DNA of 64,000 nucleotides from Microbacterium sp. HD4P20 (GTDB lineage Bacteria > Actinomycetota > Actinomycetes > Actinomycetales > Microbacteriaceae): assembly GCF_019449275.2 (NCBI RefSeq), contig NZ_JAHZQZ020000012.1:548752-612751 (forward strand), in the 5' to 3' direction. The stretch's first letter is position 1. Every line of letters starts with the position of its first letter. The notes under the pieces were generated by a model, which saw only the letters and a list, made by a program, of their open reading frames with translations, was not told the origin of the DNA and did not search any database. The translations under genes were made by a program, and so were the position numbers. Below are positions 57,610 through 64,000 of the stretch, one piece after another.

Positions 57610-58475
57610 TGCGTGCCCTGGAGCCTCGCGAAACCGGCTACGTCGACCGGGGCGATGTCTCGATCCACTACGAGGTCTACGGCGACGGCTCGCCGACGGT
57701 GTACCTGCTCATGCCCGACACGATCGTGGAGAGTCGAGGCTGGAAGGCACAGATCCCCTTCCTGGCGCGTCACTTCCGCGTCGTCGTTAGCGATCCGCGC
57801 GGAAACGGGGGGAGCGGCACCCCCTCGACCCGCGACGGGTTCGACGACCGGCTCATGATCGGCGACGCGTGGGCCGTGCTGGATGCAGTCGGCGCCGCGG
57901 AGGCGGTGCTGGTCGGGCTCTGCACCGGTGCCGGGTACGCGGTGCTCATGGCAGCAGAGAGGCCGGAACGCGTGCTCGGCGTCTGCGCGATCAACCCCGG
58001 ATTGCAGCTCGGAGCGCCGCTGCCCCACAAGGTCGCGTTCGACTTCGACGCGCCGCGCGAGCGTTACGAGGGCTGGCAGAAGATGAATCGCCACTACTGG
58101 CGTAGGGACTGGCCGGACTTCGCGCGGTTCTTCTTCACCGAGATGTTCCCGGAGCCGCATTCGACCAAGCAGCGAGAGGACTGCGTCGGGTGGGCGCTGC
58201 AGACGACCCCGGAGGCCATGATCCTGGCCGGCTACTCGCCGCCCTATCCGGGCGACGAGGCGGAGACGGTCGCGATCGCCGAAGCGGTGCGATGTGCGGT
58301 GCTCGTGATCACCGGTTCGCTCGACCGCTGCCAGAATCCGGAGCGCGGCAGGCGGCTGGCGCAGATCACGCGCGGCGAGCACGTCGTCATCGACGGCGGC
58401 GGGCATCTTCCGCAGGCGCGTGATCCGGTGCGGGTCAACCTCCTCCTTCGGGACTTCGTGCGTCGCGTGGCATAG
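57609..58475 (+). CDS. Alpha/beta hydrolase with a Cys in the nucleophile position
   Basis: 288-aa alpha/beta-hydrolase fold. The nucleophile elbow reads VLVGLCTGAGYAVL: Cys replaces the usual Ser (as in dienelactone hydrolases). Other elements: VVVSDPRGNGGSGTPSTRDG (oxyanion-side loop), ITGSLDRCQNPERG (Asp side) and VIDGGGHLPQARDPVRV with the catalytic His. ATG 57609 shares one base with the upstream stop, so it is co-translated with the glycosyltransferase. The reaction is unknown; dienelactone-type or thioester chemistry fits a cysteine. Confidence 0.85.
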   Translation: MRALEPRETGYVDRGDVSIHYEVYGDGSPTVYLLMPDTIVESRGWKAQIPFLARHFRVVVSDPRGNGGSGTPSTRDGFDDRLMIGDAWAVLDAVGAAEAVLVGLCTGAGYAVLMAAERPERVLGVCAINPGLQLGAPLPHKVAFDFDAPRERYEGWQKMNRHYWRRDWPDFARFFFTEMFPEPHSTKQREDCVGWALQTTPEAMILAGYSPPYPGDEAETVAIAEAVRCAVLVITGSLDRCQNPERGRRLAQITRGEHVVIDGGGHLPQARDPVRVNLLLRDFVRRVA

Positions 58476-58478
58476 CCT
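58473..58478 (+). promoter_or_regulatory. Leaderless -10 box of the winged-helix gene
   Basis: TAGCCT includes the TAG stop of the hydrolase gene and lies 7 bases before ATG 58486. The gene therefore has its own leaderless transcript despite the short gap. Confidence 0.6.
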
Positions 58479-58485
58479 CGTCGGG

Positions 58486-59568
58486 ATGACTGCGCACCGG
58501 CTCACCCGCGACGACGCGCGCCGGCTCATCGTGCGCGCGCAGCTGCTCGACGCCGATCGGCCGGGCGACGTCGTCGAGGTGGCTGAGCAGCTGGGCTACG
58601 TCAAGATCGACCCGACTGCGACGATCGCGCCGTGCGAGCACACCGTGCTGTGGTCGCGGATCGGCTGGTCCTACGAACCGGGGCAGCTCACCAAGGCCGT
58701 GGAGCGGGACCGGCTGCTGTTCGAGTTCGAAGGCGCCTTCCGGCCGGTCACACTGCTCCCACTCATGCTCCCCGGTATGCGGCGGTGGCCGCAGCGCGAG
58801 AGCAGCAAGCAGTGGCTCGAGGCCAACGCGCGATTCCGTGCCGACGTTCTGGCGCACCTGCGCGCCGACGGCCCGCTGCCGGCCAGTGCGATCCCCGACA
58901 CGGCGCAGGTGAGCCGCGCGCCGGACGGCTGGTACGGCACGAATCAGGTGCCGCACATGCTCGAGTTCCTGATGCGGCAGGGTGAGGTGGCGGTCGCCGG
59001 CCGTGAGGGACGCAACCGCATCTGGGATCTCGCAGAGCGCGTCTACCCGACGGATCTGCCCGACTACGACGAGGACGACGCGGCACGGATGCTCGCTGAG
59101 CGACGGCTTCAGGCGGCCGGCCTGGTGAAGCAGAAGTCGCCGTGGACGCCGGTCGGCGAAGCCGGCGAGCCGGCGATCGTCGAGGGCAGCAAGTGGAAGT
59201 TCCGTGTCGACCCGGCCGCGCTTGCCGCTCTCGGTGACGACGACGGCGGACGTGTGGCCCTCCTCAACCCATACGACGGCCTGCTCTTCGATCGACCGCG
59301 CCTGTCGGAGGTCTTCGAGTTCGACTACGTGCTCGAGCAGTTCAAGCCCAAGCCGCAGCGCAAGTACGGCTTCTTCGCGCATCCGATCCTCATGGGGGAT
59401 CGATTCGTGGGGATGCTGGATGCCGGGGTCGACCGCAAGCGCGACGTGCTGCAGATCAACGCGATCCACGAGTTCCTCCCGTTCGAGGAGGAGGAGTCCG
59501 AGATGGTGCGCGCCGAGGTCACGGACCTCGCGGAATGGCTCGGCGTCACCGTGACCGGGTTGCCCTGA
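58486..59568 (+). CDS. AlkZ-like (HTH_42) winged-helix DNA-binding protein
   Basis: 360-aa protein of the YcaQ/AlkZ-like family (winged-helix domains, some members DNA glycosylases that unhook crosslinks). Features: LTRDDARRLIVRAQLLD, LGYVKIDPTATIAPCEHTVL, LWSRIGWSYE and NPYDGLLFDRPRL; the C-terminal part has FAHPILMGDRFVGMLDAG. I see an IDP motif but cannot assign the catalytic QxQ/QxD of AlkZ. Leaderless from TAGCCT 58473. It is unrelated in role to the operon before it, as far as can be seen. Confidence 0.8.
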   Translation: MTAHRLTRDDARRLIVRAQLLDADRPGDVVEVAEQLGYVKIDPTATIAPCEHTVLWSRIGWSYEPGQLTKAVERDRLLFEFEGAFRPVTLLPLMLPGMRRWPQRESSKQWLEANARFRADVLAHLRADGPLPASAIPDTAQVSRAPDGWYGTNQVPHMLEFLMRQGEVAVAGREGRNRIWDLAERVYPTDLPDYDEDDAARMLAERRLQAAGLVKQKSPWTPVGEAGEPAIVEGSKWKFRVDPAALAALGDDDGGRVALLNPYDGLLFDRPRLSEVFEFDYVLEQFKPKPQRKYGFFAHPILMGDRFVGMLDAGVDRKRDVLQINAIHEFLPFEEEESEMVRAEVTDLAEWLGVTVTGLP

Positions 59569-59593
59569 CGCTGGCCCCGCCGAGTGACCGTGC

Positions 59594-59622
59594 TTGACAG
59601 CTGGCGCTGACGTTCATACTCT
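59594..59622 (+). promoter_or_regulatory. Sigma-70-type promoter of the ROK-sugar ABC operon
   Basis: TTGACA (59594-59599), 17 bases, then TACTCT (59617-59622), a standard housekeeping arrangement rarely this clear in the window. The operator overlaps its -10 box. Confidence 0.75.
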
Positions 59623-59642
59623 TTGTTCACGACTTAACAAAG
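59621..59642. promoter_or_regulatory. Candidate ROK repressor operator (CTTTGTT-N8-AACAAAG)
   Basis: A 7-bp inverted repeat with an 8-base centre overlaps the promoter -10 and ends just before the start codon of the ROK gene. ROK/NagC/XylR-type repressors bind TTTGTT/AACAAA palindromes. It predicts autoregulation and sugar induction. Confidence 0.7.
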
Positions 59643-59652
59643 GGGTGAAGTA

Positions 59653-60861
59653 ATGGCGCCGACGCGACCGCAGGCCGACGTGCACCGCACCGCGATCCTC
59701 GCCCATCTCGGCGCCCACGGATCGGCCTCGCGCGCCGACCTCGCCCGGGCGCTCGATGTCTCGCCGGCACTCGTCACGCAACTGACCCGCGACCTCCTCG
59801 CCGATGGACTTCTCGAAGAGCTCGAGCAATCCAGCAGCAACGGGGGGCGACCCGCCCGCATGCTGGGGCTCGTCTCACAGGACCTCACGGCGGTCGGCGT
59901 CAAGGTCGCGCCCGATCACGTCGCCCTGGTCGAGGTCGGCATCGACGGCGCCGTCCGCCGATCCGAGATCAGCCCGTTCGACGCGGTGTCTCCGCTGGCG
60001 ACCTCCGCCCTGGTAGAGCTCGTGCGCACCTTCGTCCATGCTGAGGGGGCCGGCAGCATCCTGGGCGTGGGCGTAGGGCTGCCAGGGACCGTCGCCGAAC
60101 GCGGCATCGGCATCGTGGACTCGACCCAGCTGAGCTGGAACCAGGTGCCGCTCGGCGAGTTGCTGCGTCGCGCGCTCGACCTTCCCGTCGTCGTCGAGAA
60201 CAACGTCAACGCGCTCAGTGTGGCTGAGCAGCTCTTCGGTCAGGGACGCTCGTTCCGCAATGTGCTGGTCGTCACGATCGGTAACGGCGTGGGTGCGGGC
60301 CTCGTGTCGGACGGCGCGATGGTGCGCGGGCGGGCCGGCGGGGCGGGGGATCTCGGCCATGTTCCGGTGCGCGAGGACGGCCCACTGTGCCAATGCGGCA
60401 ATCGCGGATGTCTCGAGGCGATCATCGGGCAGGCAGCCCTGGTCAACGACGCCCGGTCGATCCGTCTCGTGGGTGCCGACGAGGGCATCGACGAGCTGCG
60501 CGCCCTCGCGGATGCAGGCAACGCCGACGCGCGCGAGATCTTCGCCCACGCCGGACACCAGCTAGGCCGCGCCCTCGCCGGAGCGGTGAACCTGCTCGAT
60601 CCAGAGATCGTCGTGCTGCTCGGTGAAGGCGTCGAAGCGTGGAACCACTGGGCGGCATCGTTCGACCGTGCTCTGCGCAGCGCCCTCGTCCCCGGCAAGC
60701 GCGGCACGCCCGTCGTGGTCGAGCGCTGGCAGGACGACCGCTGGGCCCAGGGTGCTGCGGCTCTCGTGCTCGCGACGCCGTTCGACGCGCAGGGCCTCGC
60801 CGGCGATCAAGGCCGCCTGGTGCGGGAACGGCTCGTGGCTTCGATAGAGGCGAAGCCATGA
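59653..60861 (+). CDS. ROK-family transcriptional repressor (NagC/XylR-like)
   Basis: 402-aa regulator with an N-terminal winged helix (residues 8-65: LAHLGAHGSASRADLARAL, LVTQLTRDLLADGLLEEL) and a C-terminal ROK domain. Features: GVGVGLPGTVAERG, VVENNVNALSVAEQ, VVTIGNGVGAGLVSDG, and the zinc motif CQCGNRGCLE (CxCGxxGCxE, about residue 254). ATG 59653 with GAAGTA just upstream. It overlaps the first permease gene by 4 bases (ATGA), so the operon is ROK-permease-permease-binding protein. Confidence 0.93.
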   Translation: MAPTRPQADVHRTAILAHLGAHGSASRADLARALDVSPALVTQLTRDLLADGLLEELEQSSSNGGRPARMLGLVSQDLTAVGVKVAPDHVALVEVGIDGAVRRSEISPFDAVSPLATSALVELVRTFVHAEGAGSILGVGVGLPGTVAERGIGIVDSTQLSWNQVPLGELLRRALDLPVVVENNVNALSVAEQLFGQGRSFRNVLVVTIGNGVGAGLVSDGAMVRGRAGGAGDLGHVPVREDGPLCQCGNRGCLEAIIGQAALVNDARSIRLVGADEGIDELRALADAGNADAREIFAHAGHQLGRALAGAVNLLDPEIVVLLGEGVEAWNHWAASFDRALRSALVPGKRGTPVVVERWQDDRWAQGAAALVLATPFDAQGLAGDQGRLVRERLVASIEAKP

Positions 60862-61811
60862 CGACGATCGCCGTCGCGGTTGAGGCATCCGAATCCGTCA
60901 CAGACGAGCTGGCCGCCGCGCCCCGCCCGCGGTCGCGACGGCGCCGAATCACCTACGCGCTCACCATCGCGGTCTTCCTGCTGCCGAGCCTCATCCCGCT
61001 GCTCGCGTTCGTCATCGGCCCCATGATCTCGGCGGCGTGGACCAGCCTGCACTCGTGGAACCTGATCGGTCCGATGCAGTGGGTGGGGCTCGACAACTAC
61101 GCCCGCCTGCTGAGCGACCCGGCAACCCACCAGGCGTTCCTTCATACCGTTTACTACATCGTCGGGTACCTGCCACTGGTCTACGTCGGCGGGCTCGCGC
61201 TCGCGCTCGCGCTCAACACCCGGCTGCGGGGGCGTGCCTTCCTGCGCGGCGTGTATTTCCTCCCCGTCATCACGAGCTGGGTCGTGGTCGCCCTGGTCTG
61301 GCGCTGGCTGCTCAACCCGAGCACGGGCGTGGTCAACGCGGTGCTCGCGTGGTTCGGGATCGAGGGTCCCGGCTGGTGGGCCGACCCGGCGTGGGCGATG
61401 CCGTCGATCATCCTGGCATCGGCGTGGAAGGACCTCGGCTTCGTCATGGTGATCCTGCTCGCCGGGCTGCAGTCGATCAACGCGGACCTGTACGAGGCGG
61501 CCGAGATCGACGGTGCGGGGTGGTGGCGGCGCCTCTTCGGCATCACGCTCCCGATGCTGTCGCCGTCCACGTTCTTCGTGATCGTGCTGTCGCTCATCAA
61601 CGGCTTCCAGGTCTTCGACCAGGTGTACGTGATGACCGGAGGCGGCCCCAACAACTCCACCCAGGTCGTCGTGCAGCAGGTGTACGACCTCACCTTCCGC
61701 TACGGGCAGGCGGGCATGGCTTCGGCGCTGTCGTGGCTGCTGTTCTTCGTGATCCTCGTCGTCACGCTCATCCAGTTCTACGGCCAGCGCAGGTGGGTGA
61801 ACTATGACTGA
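60858..61811 (+). CDS. Sugar ABC transporter permease (MalF-like)
   Basis: 317-aa permease with about six helices: ALTIAVFLLPSLIPLLAFVIG, YYIVGYLPLVYVGGLALALAL, FFVIVLSLINGFQVFDQVYV and others. The EAA loop is EAAEIDGAGWWRRLFGITLP. The N-terminal about 35 residues are cytoplasmic and charged. ATG 60858 overlaps the ROK stop (ATGA). With the next permease it forms a CUT1-type sugar importer; its ATPase is not in the window and may be a shared MsmK-like protein. Confidence 0.93.
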   Translation: MTTIAVAVEASESVTDELAAAPRPRSRRRRITYALTIAVFLLPSLIPLLAFVIGPMISAAWTSLHSWNLIGPMQWVGLDNYARLLSDPATHQAFLHTVYYIVGYLPLVYVGGLALALALNTRLRGRAFLRGVYFLPVITSWVVVALVWRWLLNPSTGVVNAVLAWFGIEGPGWWADPAWAMPSIILASAWKDLGFVMVILLAGLQSINADLYEAAEIDGAGWWRRLFGITLPMLSPSTFFVIVLSLINGFQVFDQVYVMTGGGPNNSTQVVVQQVYDLTFRYGQAGMASALSWLLFFVILVVTLIQFYGQRRWVNYD

Positions 61812-62661
61812 CACCCGCGCGCGAACACGTGCCCGCACCCGTGTGGCCGCCCCGAGCCTCCGCCGCACTCTTCTGTACGCGGTGCTCATCGTCTGCGCCC
61901 TCATCATGGTGTTTCCGTTCGTGTGGACGATCGTCACCTCGATCACGCCTGGTGCAACGCTCACCACGACCCCGAAGCTCATTCCCGACAACCCGTCGCT
62001 GGCGCCCTACCTCGAGCTGTTCGATCGCGTGCCGTTCGGACAGGTGATCGTCAACTCAGTGCTCATCGCGGTCGTGAGCACGGTGCTGCAGCTGGTGACG
62101 AGTGCCATGGCGGCGTACGTCTTCTCGCGGATGCCGTTCCCCGGCCGCGGCGCGATCTTCGTCCTCTACCTGGCGACCATGATGATCCCGTTCCAGGTGC
62201 TCATCGTGCCGCTGTTCGCCGAGATGAAGGCGCTCGGCCTCATCAACACGTACCTCGGCGCCATCCTCCCCACCATCGCCTCGGCGTTCGGTGTCTTCCT
62301 TCTGAGGCAGGCGATGAACACCGTGCCGCGCGACCTGGATCAGGCCGCGACGCTGGATGGCGCCGGACACTTCCGCGTGTTCTTCCAGATCGTGCTGCCG
62401 CTGGTTCGTCCCGCGCTCGCCACGCTCGCGGTGTTCGCCTTCCTCAACACGTGGAACAGCTTCCTGTGGCCGCTCATCATCCTGCGCGACCCGCTCATGC
62501 AGACCCTGCCTGTCGCCCTGTCGAGTCTGCAGGGCCAGTACTCCACCGAGTGGGACGTGCTCATGGCCGGCTCGGTCATCAGCATCATTCCGATGTTCGC
62601 CCTCTATGTCTTCGCGCAGAAGTACATCGTGCAGGGCGTCGCCGGAACCGGACTCAAGTAG
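61804..62661 (+). CDS. Sugar ABC transporter permease (MalG-like)
   Basis: 285-aa second permease with about six helices and the EAA loop LDQAATLDGAGHFRVFFQIVLP. A basic N-terminus (RARTRARTRVAAPSLRR) precedes the first span. ATG 61804 overlaps the end of the first permease by 8 bases. MalG-type C-terminus ends QKYIVQGVAGTGLK, the standard CUT1 tail. Same operon as the ROK regulator and binding protein. Confidence 0.93.
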   Translation: MTDTRARTRARTRVAAPSLRRTLLYAVLIVCALIMVFPFVWTIVTSITPGATLTTTPKLIPDNPSLAPYLELFDRVPFGQVIVNSVLIAVVSTVLQLVTSAMAAYVFSRMPFPGRGAIFVLYLATMMIPFQVLIVPLFAEMKALGLINTYLGAILPTIASAFGVFLLRQAMNTVPRDLDQAATLDGAGHFRVFFQIVLPLVRPALATLAVFAFLNTWNSFLWPLIILRDPLMQTLPVALSSLQGQYSTEWDVLMAGSVISIIPMFALYVFAQKYIVQGVAGTGLK

Positions 62662-62727
62662 AGCCGGCATCCGTTCCCGATTCCTCACCCGACCCGCACC
62701 ACACCGATCGAAGGAGATTGCACTCAC

Positions 62728-63975
62728 ATGAAGAAGACACTCATCGCGACGACGACCGTCGCGACACTCGCGGTGGTCGGCCTCACCGGCTGCACGACGT
62801 CGGGAGGCGATGCCGGCGACGGCGACGGCGACGGCGTCACGATCACCTACTCCAACTTCATCGCCAACGGGGGCAATGAAGAGAACCTGCAGACGATCGT
62901 CGACGCGTTCGAGGAGGAGAACCCCGACATCACGGTCGACGTGACCACCTCGGCCTATGCCGACTACTTCACGAAGCTGCAGACCGATCTGGCAGCCGGC
63001 ACGGCGGCGGACGTCTTCGACGTCGACGCCGGAAGCTTCGCCAACATCCAGGCCAGCGGCGTCCTCGCCGAGCTGGAAGGCGTGGATGCCGCGGCATACC
63101 GCACGTCGGTGCTCGACGCTTACAACGTCGACGGTGCCCAGTACGGATTGCCGACGTCGTTCTCGAACGTCGTGCTGTTCTACAACCAGGAGCTCTTCGA
63201 CGCGGCCGGGGTCGAGTACCCGACGGCCGATTGGACGTGGGCCGACGAGCAGGCTGCCGCCGAGCAGCTGACCGATGCCGCGGCCGGCGTCTGGGGCGAC
63301 TACCAGCCGATCTCGTACCACGAGTACTACAAGAGCGTGCAACAGGCCGGTGGCCAGTTCGTCGAGGACGGCACCGTCGCCTTCGACTCCGAAGCGGGCA
63401 TCGCCGCCGCGGACTGGCTCGCGGGCAAGTCGGGCACGGTCATGCCGACCGCCGCCGAGGGTGCCGGAACACCCGACTTCGACCTCAACCTGTTCAAGGA
63501 GGGGAAGCTCGCGATGTGGCACACCGGCATCTGGATGATCGGTCTGGTCGGTGATCTGCCGTTCGAGTGGGACATCGCGGTCGAGCCGGGCGACGCGCAG
63601 AAGGCCAGCGCCACCTTCTCGAACGCCGTCGTGGTCTCGGGCGATTCCGAGCACAAGGAGGCCGCGCAGAAGTGGGCGGAGTACCTCAGCAGCTCCAAGG
63701 AGATGGTCGACGTGCGGCTCGAGGCCGGCTGGGAGCTGCCCGCGATCAGTGACGAGGCACTGCTCGCCCCCTACCTCGAGAAGACGCCGCCGGCCAACCG
63801 GCAGGCCGTGTTCGACTCGCTCGAAGCGGTGGCGGTGGCTCCGGAGCTGGGCGCGAATGCGCAGCAGATTCAGGATGCCGTCAACAACGCGCTCGGCGAG
63901 ATCGCGGCGGGACGCGCGACGACTGACGAGGCGATCGCCGCGCTCGCCGAAGAGGTCGGCGCACTTCTCCCGTAG
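62728..63975 (+). CDS. Sugar ABC transporter substrate-binding lipoprotein
   Basis: 415-aa extracytoplasmic binding protein. A lipoprotein signal with lipobox GLTGC (Cys about residue 22) is followed by a Gly/Asp linker. The mature domain begins GVTITYSNFIANGGNEENLQ and has YGLPTSFSNVVLFYNQELFDAAGVEYPT plus ITVDVTTSAYADYFTKLQTDLA, typical of CUT1 extracellular solute-binding proteins. SD GAAGGAG lies 14 bases before ATG 62728. The sugar is unknown. Confidence 0.93.
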   Translation: MKKTLIATTTVATLAVVGLTGCTTSGGDAGDGDGDGVTITYSNFIANGGNEENLQTIVDAFEEENPDITVDVTTSAYADYFTKLQTDLAAGTAADVFDVDAGSFANIQASGVLAELEGVDAAAYRTSVLDAYNVDGAQYGLPTSFSNVVLFYNQELFDAAGVEYPTADWTWADEQAAAEQLTDAAAGVWGDYQPISYHEYYKSVQQAGGQFVEDGTVAFDSEAGIAAADWLAGKSGTVMPTAAEGAGTPDFDLNLFKEGKLAMWHTGIWMIGLVGDLPFEWDIAVEPGDAQKASATFSNAVVVSGDSEHKEAAQKWAEYLSSSKEMVDVRLEAGWELPAISDEALLAPYLEKTPPANRQAVFDSLEAVAVAPELGANAQQIQDAVNNALGEIAAGRATTDEAIAALAEEVGALLP

Positions 63976-64000
63976 CAGGCCCGGTCGCGTCCGCGGCGGC
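63976..64000. other. Window end, no feature
   Basis: 25 bases after the binding-protein stop; nothing is seen. The ABC ATPase or sugar enzymes of this operon may follow outside the window. Confidence 0.5.

Noticed and set aside
52303..58475. Secondary-metabolite biosynthetic cluster
   Set aside because: LAL, methyltransferase and glycosyltransferase are present but there is no scaffold synthase (PKS, NRPS, terpene, RiPP precursor) nearby.
1..64000. tRNA, rRNA, CRISPR arrays, prophage genes
   Set aside because: Looked for and not seen; no clover-leaf-like, array-like or structural phage patterns were found.

Overview
The window is 64 kb of very GC-rich chromosomal DNA from an actinobacterium, most likely a Microbacteriaceae member close to Microbacterium. 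Support for this: strong G/C third-position bias, dense gene packing, many 4-bp ATGA/GTGA overlaps, RskA-type anti-sigma and ECF42 sigma genes, a class F sortase, the lineage-flavoured word GGATGCC/GGCATCC throughout, and frequent leaderless genes (a TANNNT -10 box only 6 or 7 bases before the start codon). No tRNA, rRNA, CRISPR array, transposase or prophage gene was seen. Gene content is mostly ordinary chromosomal metabolism, stress response and transport, with several decayed or duplicated genes.

Layout. 1-7.6 kb: end of an unknown gene, a membrane fatty-acid desaturase beside a cold-shock protein, a four-gene glycine betaine/choline-type ABC importer, a flavin disulfide oxidoreductase and a flavodoxin-like reductase. 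7.8-10.7 kb: a tight four-gene operon of secreted DUF4397 protein, class F sortase, ECF sigma factor and membrane anti-sigma factor. 10.7-17.4 kb: GyrI-like protein, DUF2238 membrane protein, EEP nuclease with a broken glycosyltransferase in front of it, a PadR regulator with a clear palindromic operator, a UbiB-like kinase, 6-phosphogluconate dehydrogenase and a DUF1345 membrane protein. 17.4-24.8 kb: msrB-msrA, a leaderless MazEF-like module, a pRiA4b ORF-3 family protein, a zinc alcohol dehydrogenase operon, a phosphodiesterase, an SDR and a quinone-reductase remnant. 24.9-30.3 kb: VanZ-like protein, OmpR-type two-component system and VanY-like carboxypeptidase, then an SGNH-acyltransferase. 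30.4-35.5 kb: glycosyltransferase and an XRE-cupin regulator divergent from a ureohydrolase/NTF2-like/NCS1 permease/cyclase operon. 35.6-44.7 kb: phosphatase-nnrD, oxidoreductases, an ECF42 sigma factor with its DGPF partner and a matching promoter, an SDR divergent from a frameshifted MmyB-like regulator, and several NTF2-like proteins.

45.1-46.2 kb holds the most interesting regulatory element: a leaderless 21-codon ORF ending in an Arg-Asp-Arg (+X+) motif, followed by stacked hairpins and a stem that hides the ribosome binding site of an Erm-type 23S rRNA methyltransferase. This is best read as a macrolide-inducible attenuator. 46.3-52.3 kb: NYN nuclease, Nudix, PPOX flavoprotein, a secreted wall-lytic protein, DUF2510 protein, esterase and MFS exporter. 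52.3-59.6 kb: a large LuxR-type ATPase regulator divergent from a methyltransferase, glycosyltransferase, an alpha/beta hydrolase with a cysteine nucleophile, and an AlkZ-like winged-helix protein. 59.6-64 kb: a ROK repressor with its own operator, followed by two sugar ABC permeases and the lipoprotein binding protein.

Start codons were chosen from visible Shine-Dalgarno (SD) sequences or leaderless -10 boxes where possible. Product names come from motif recognition only; no database search was run.
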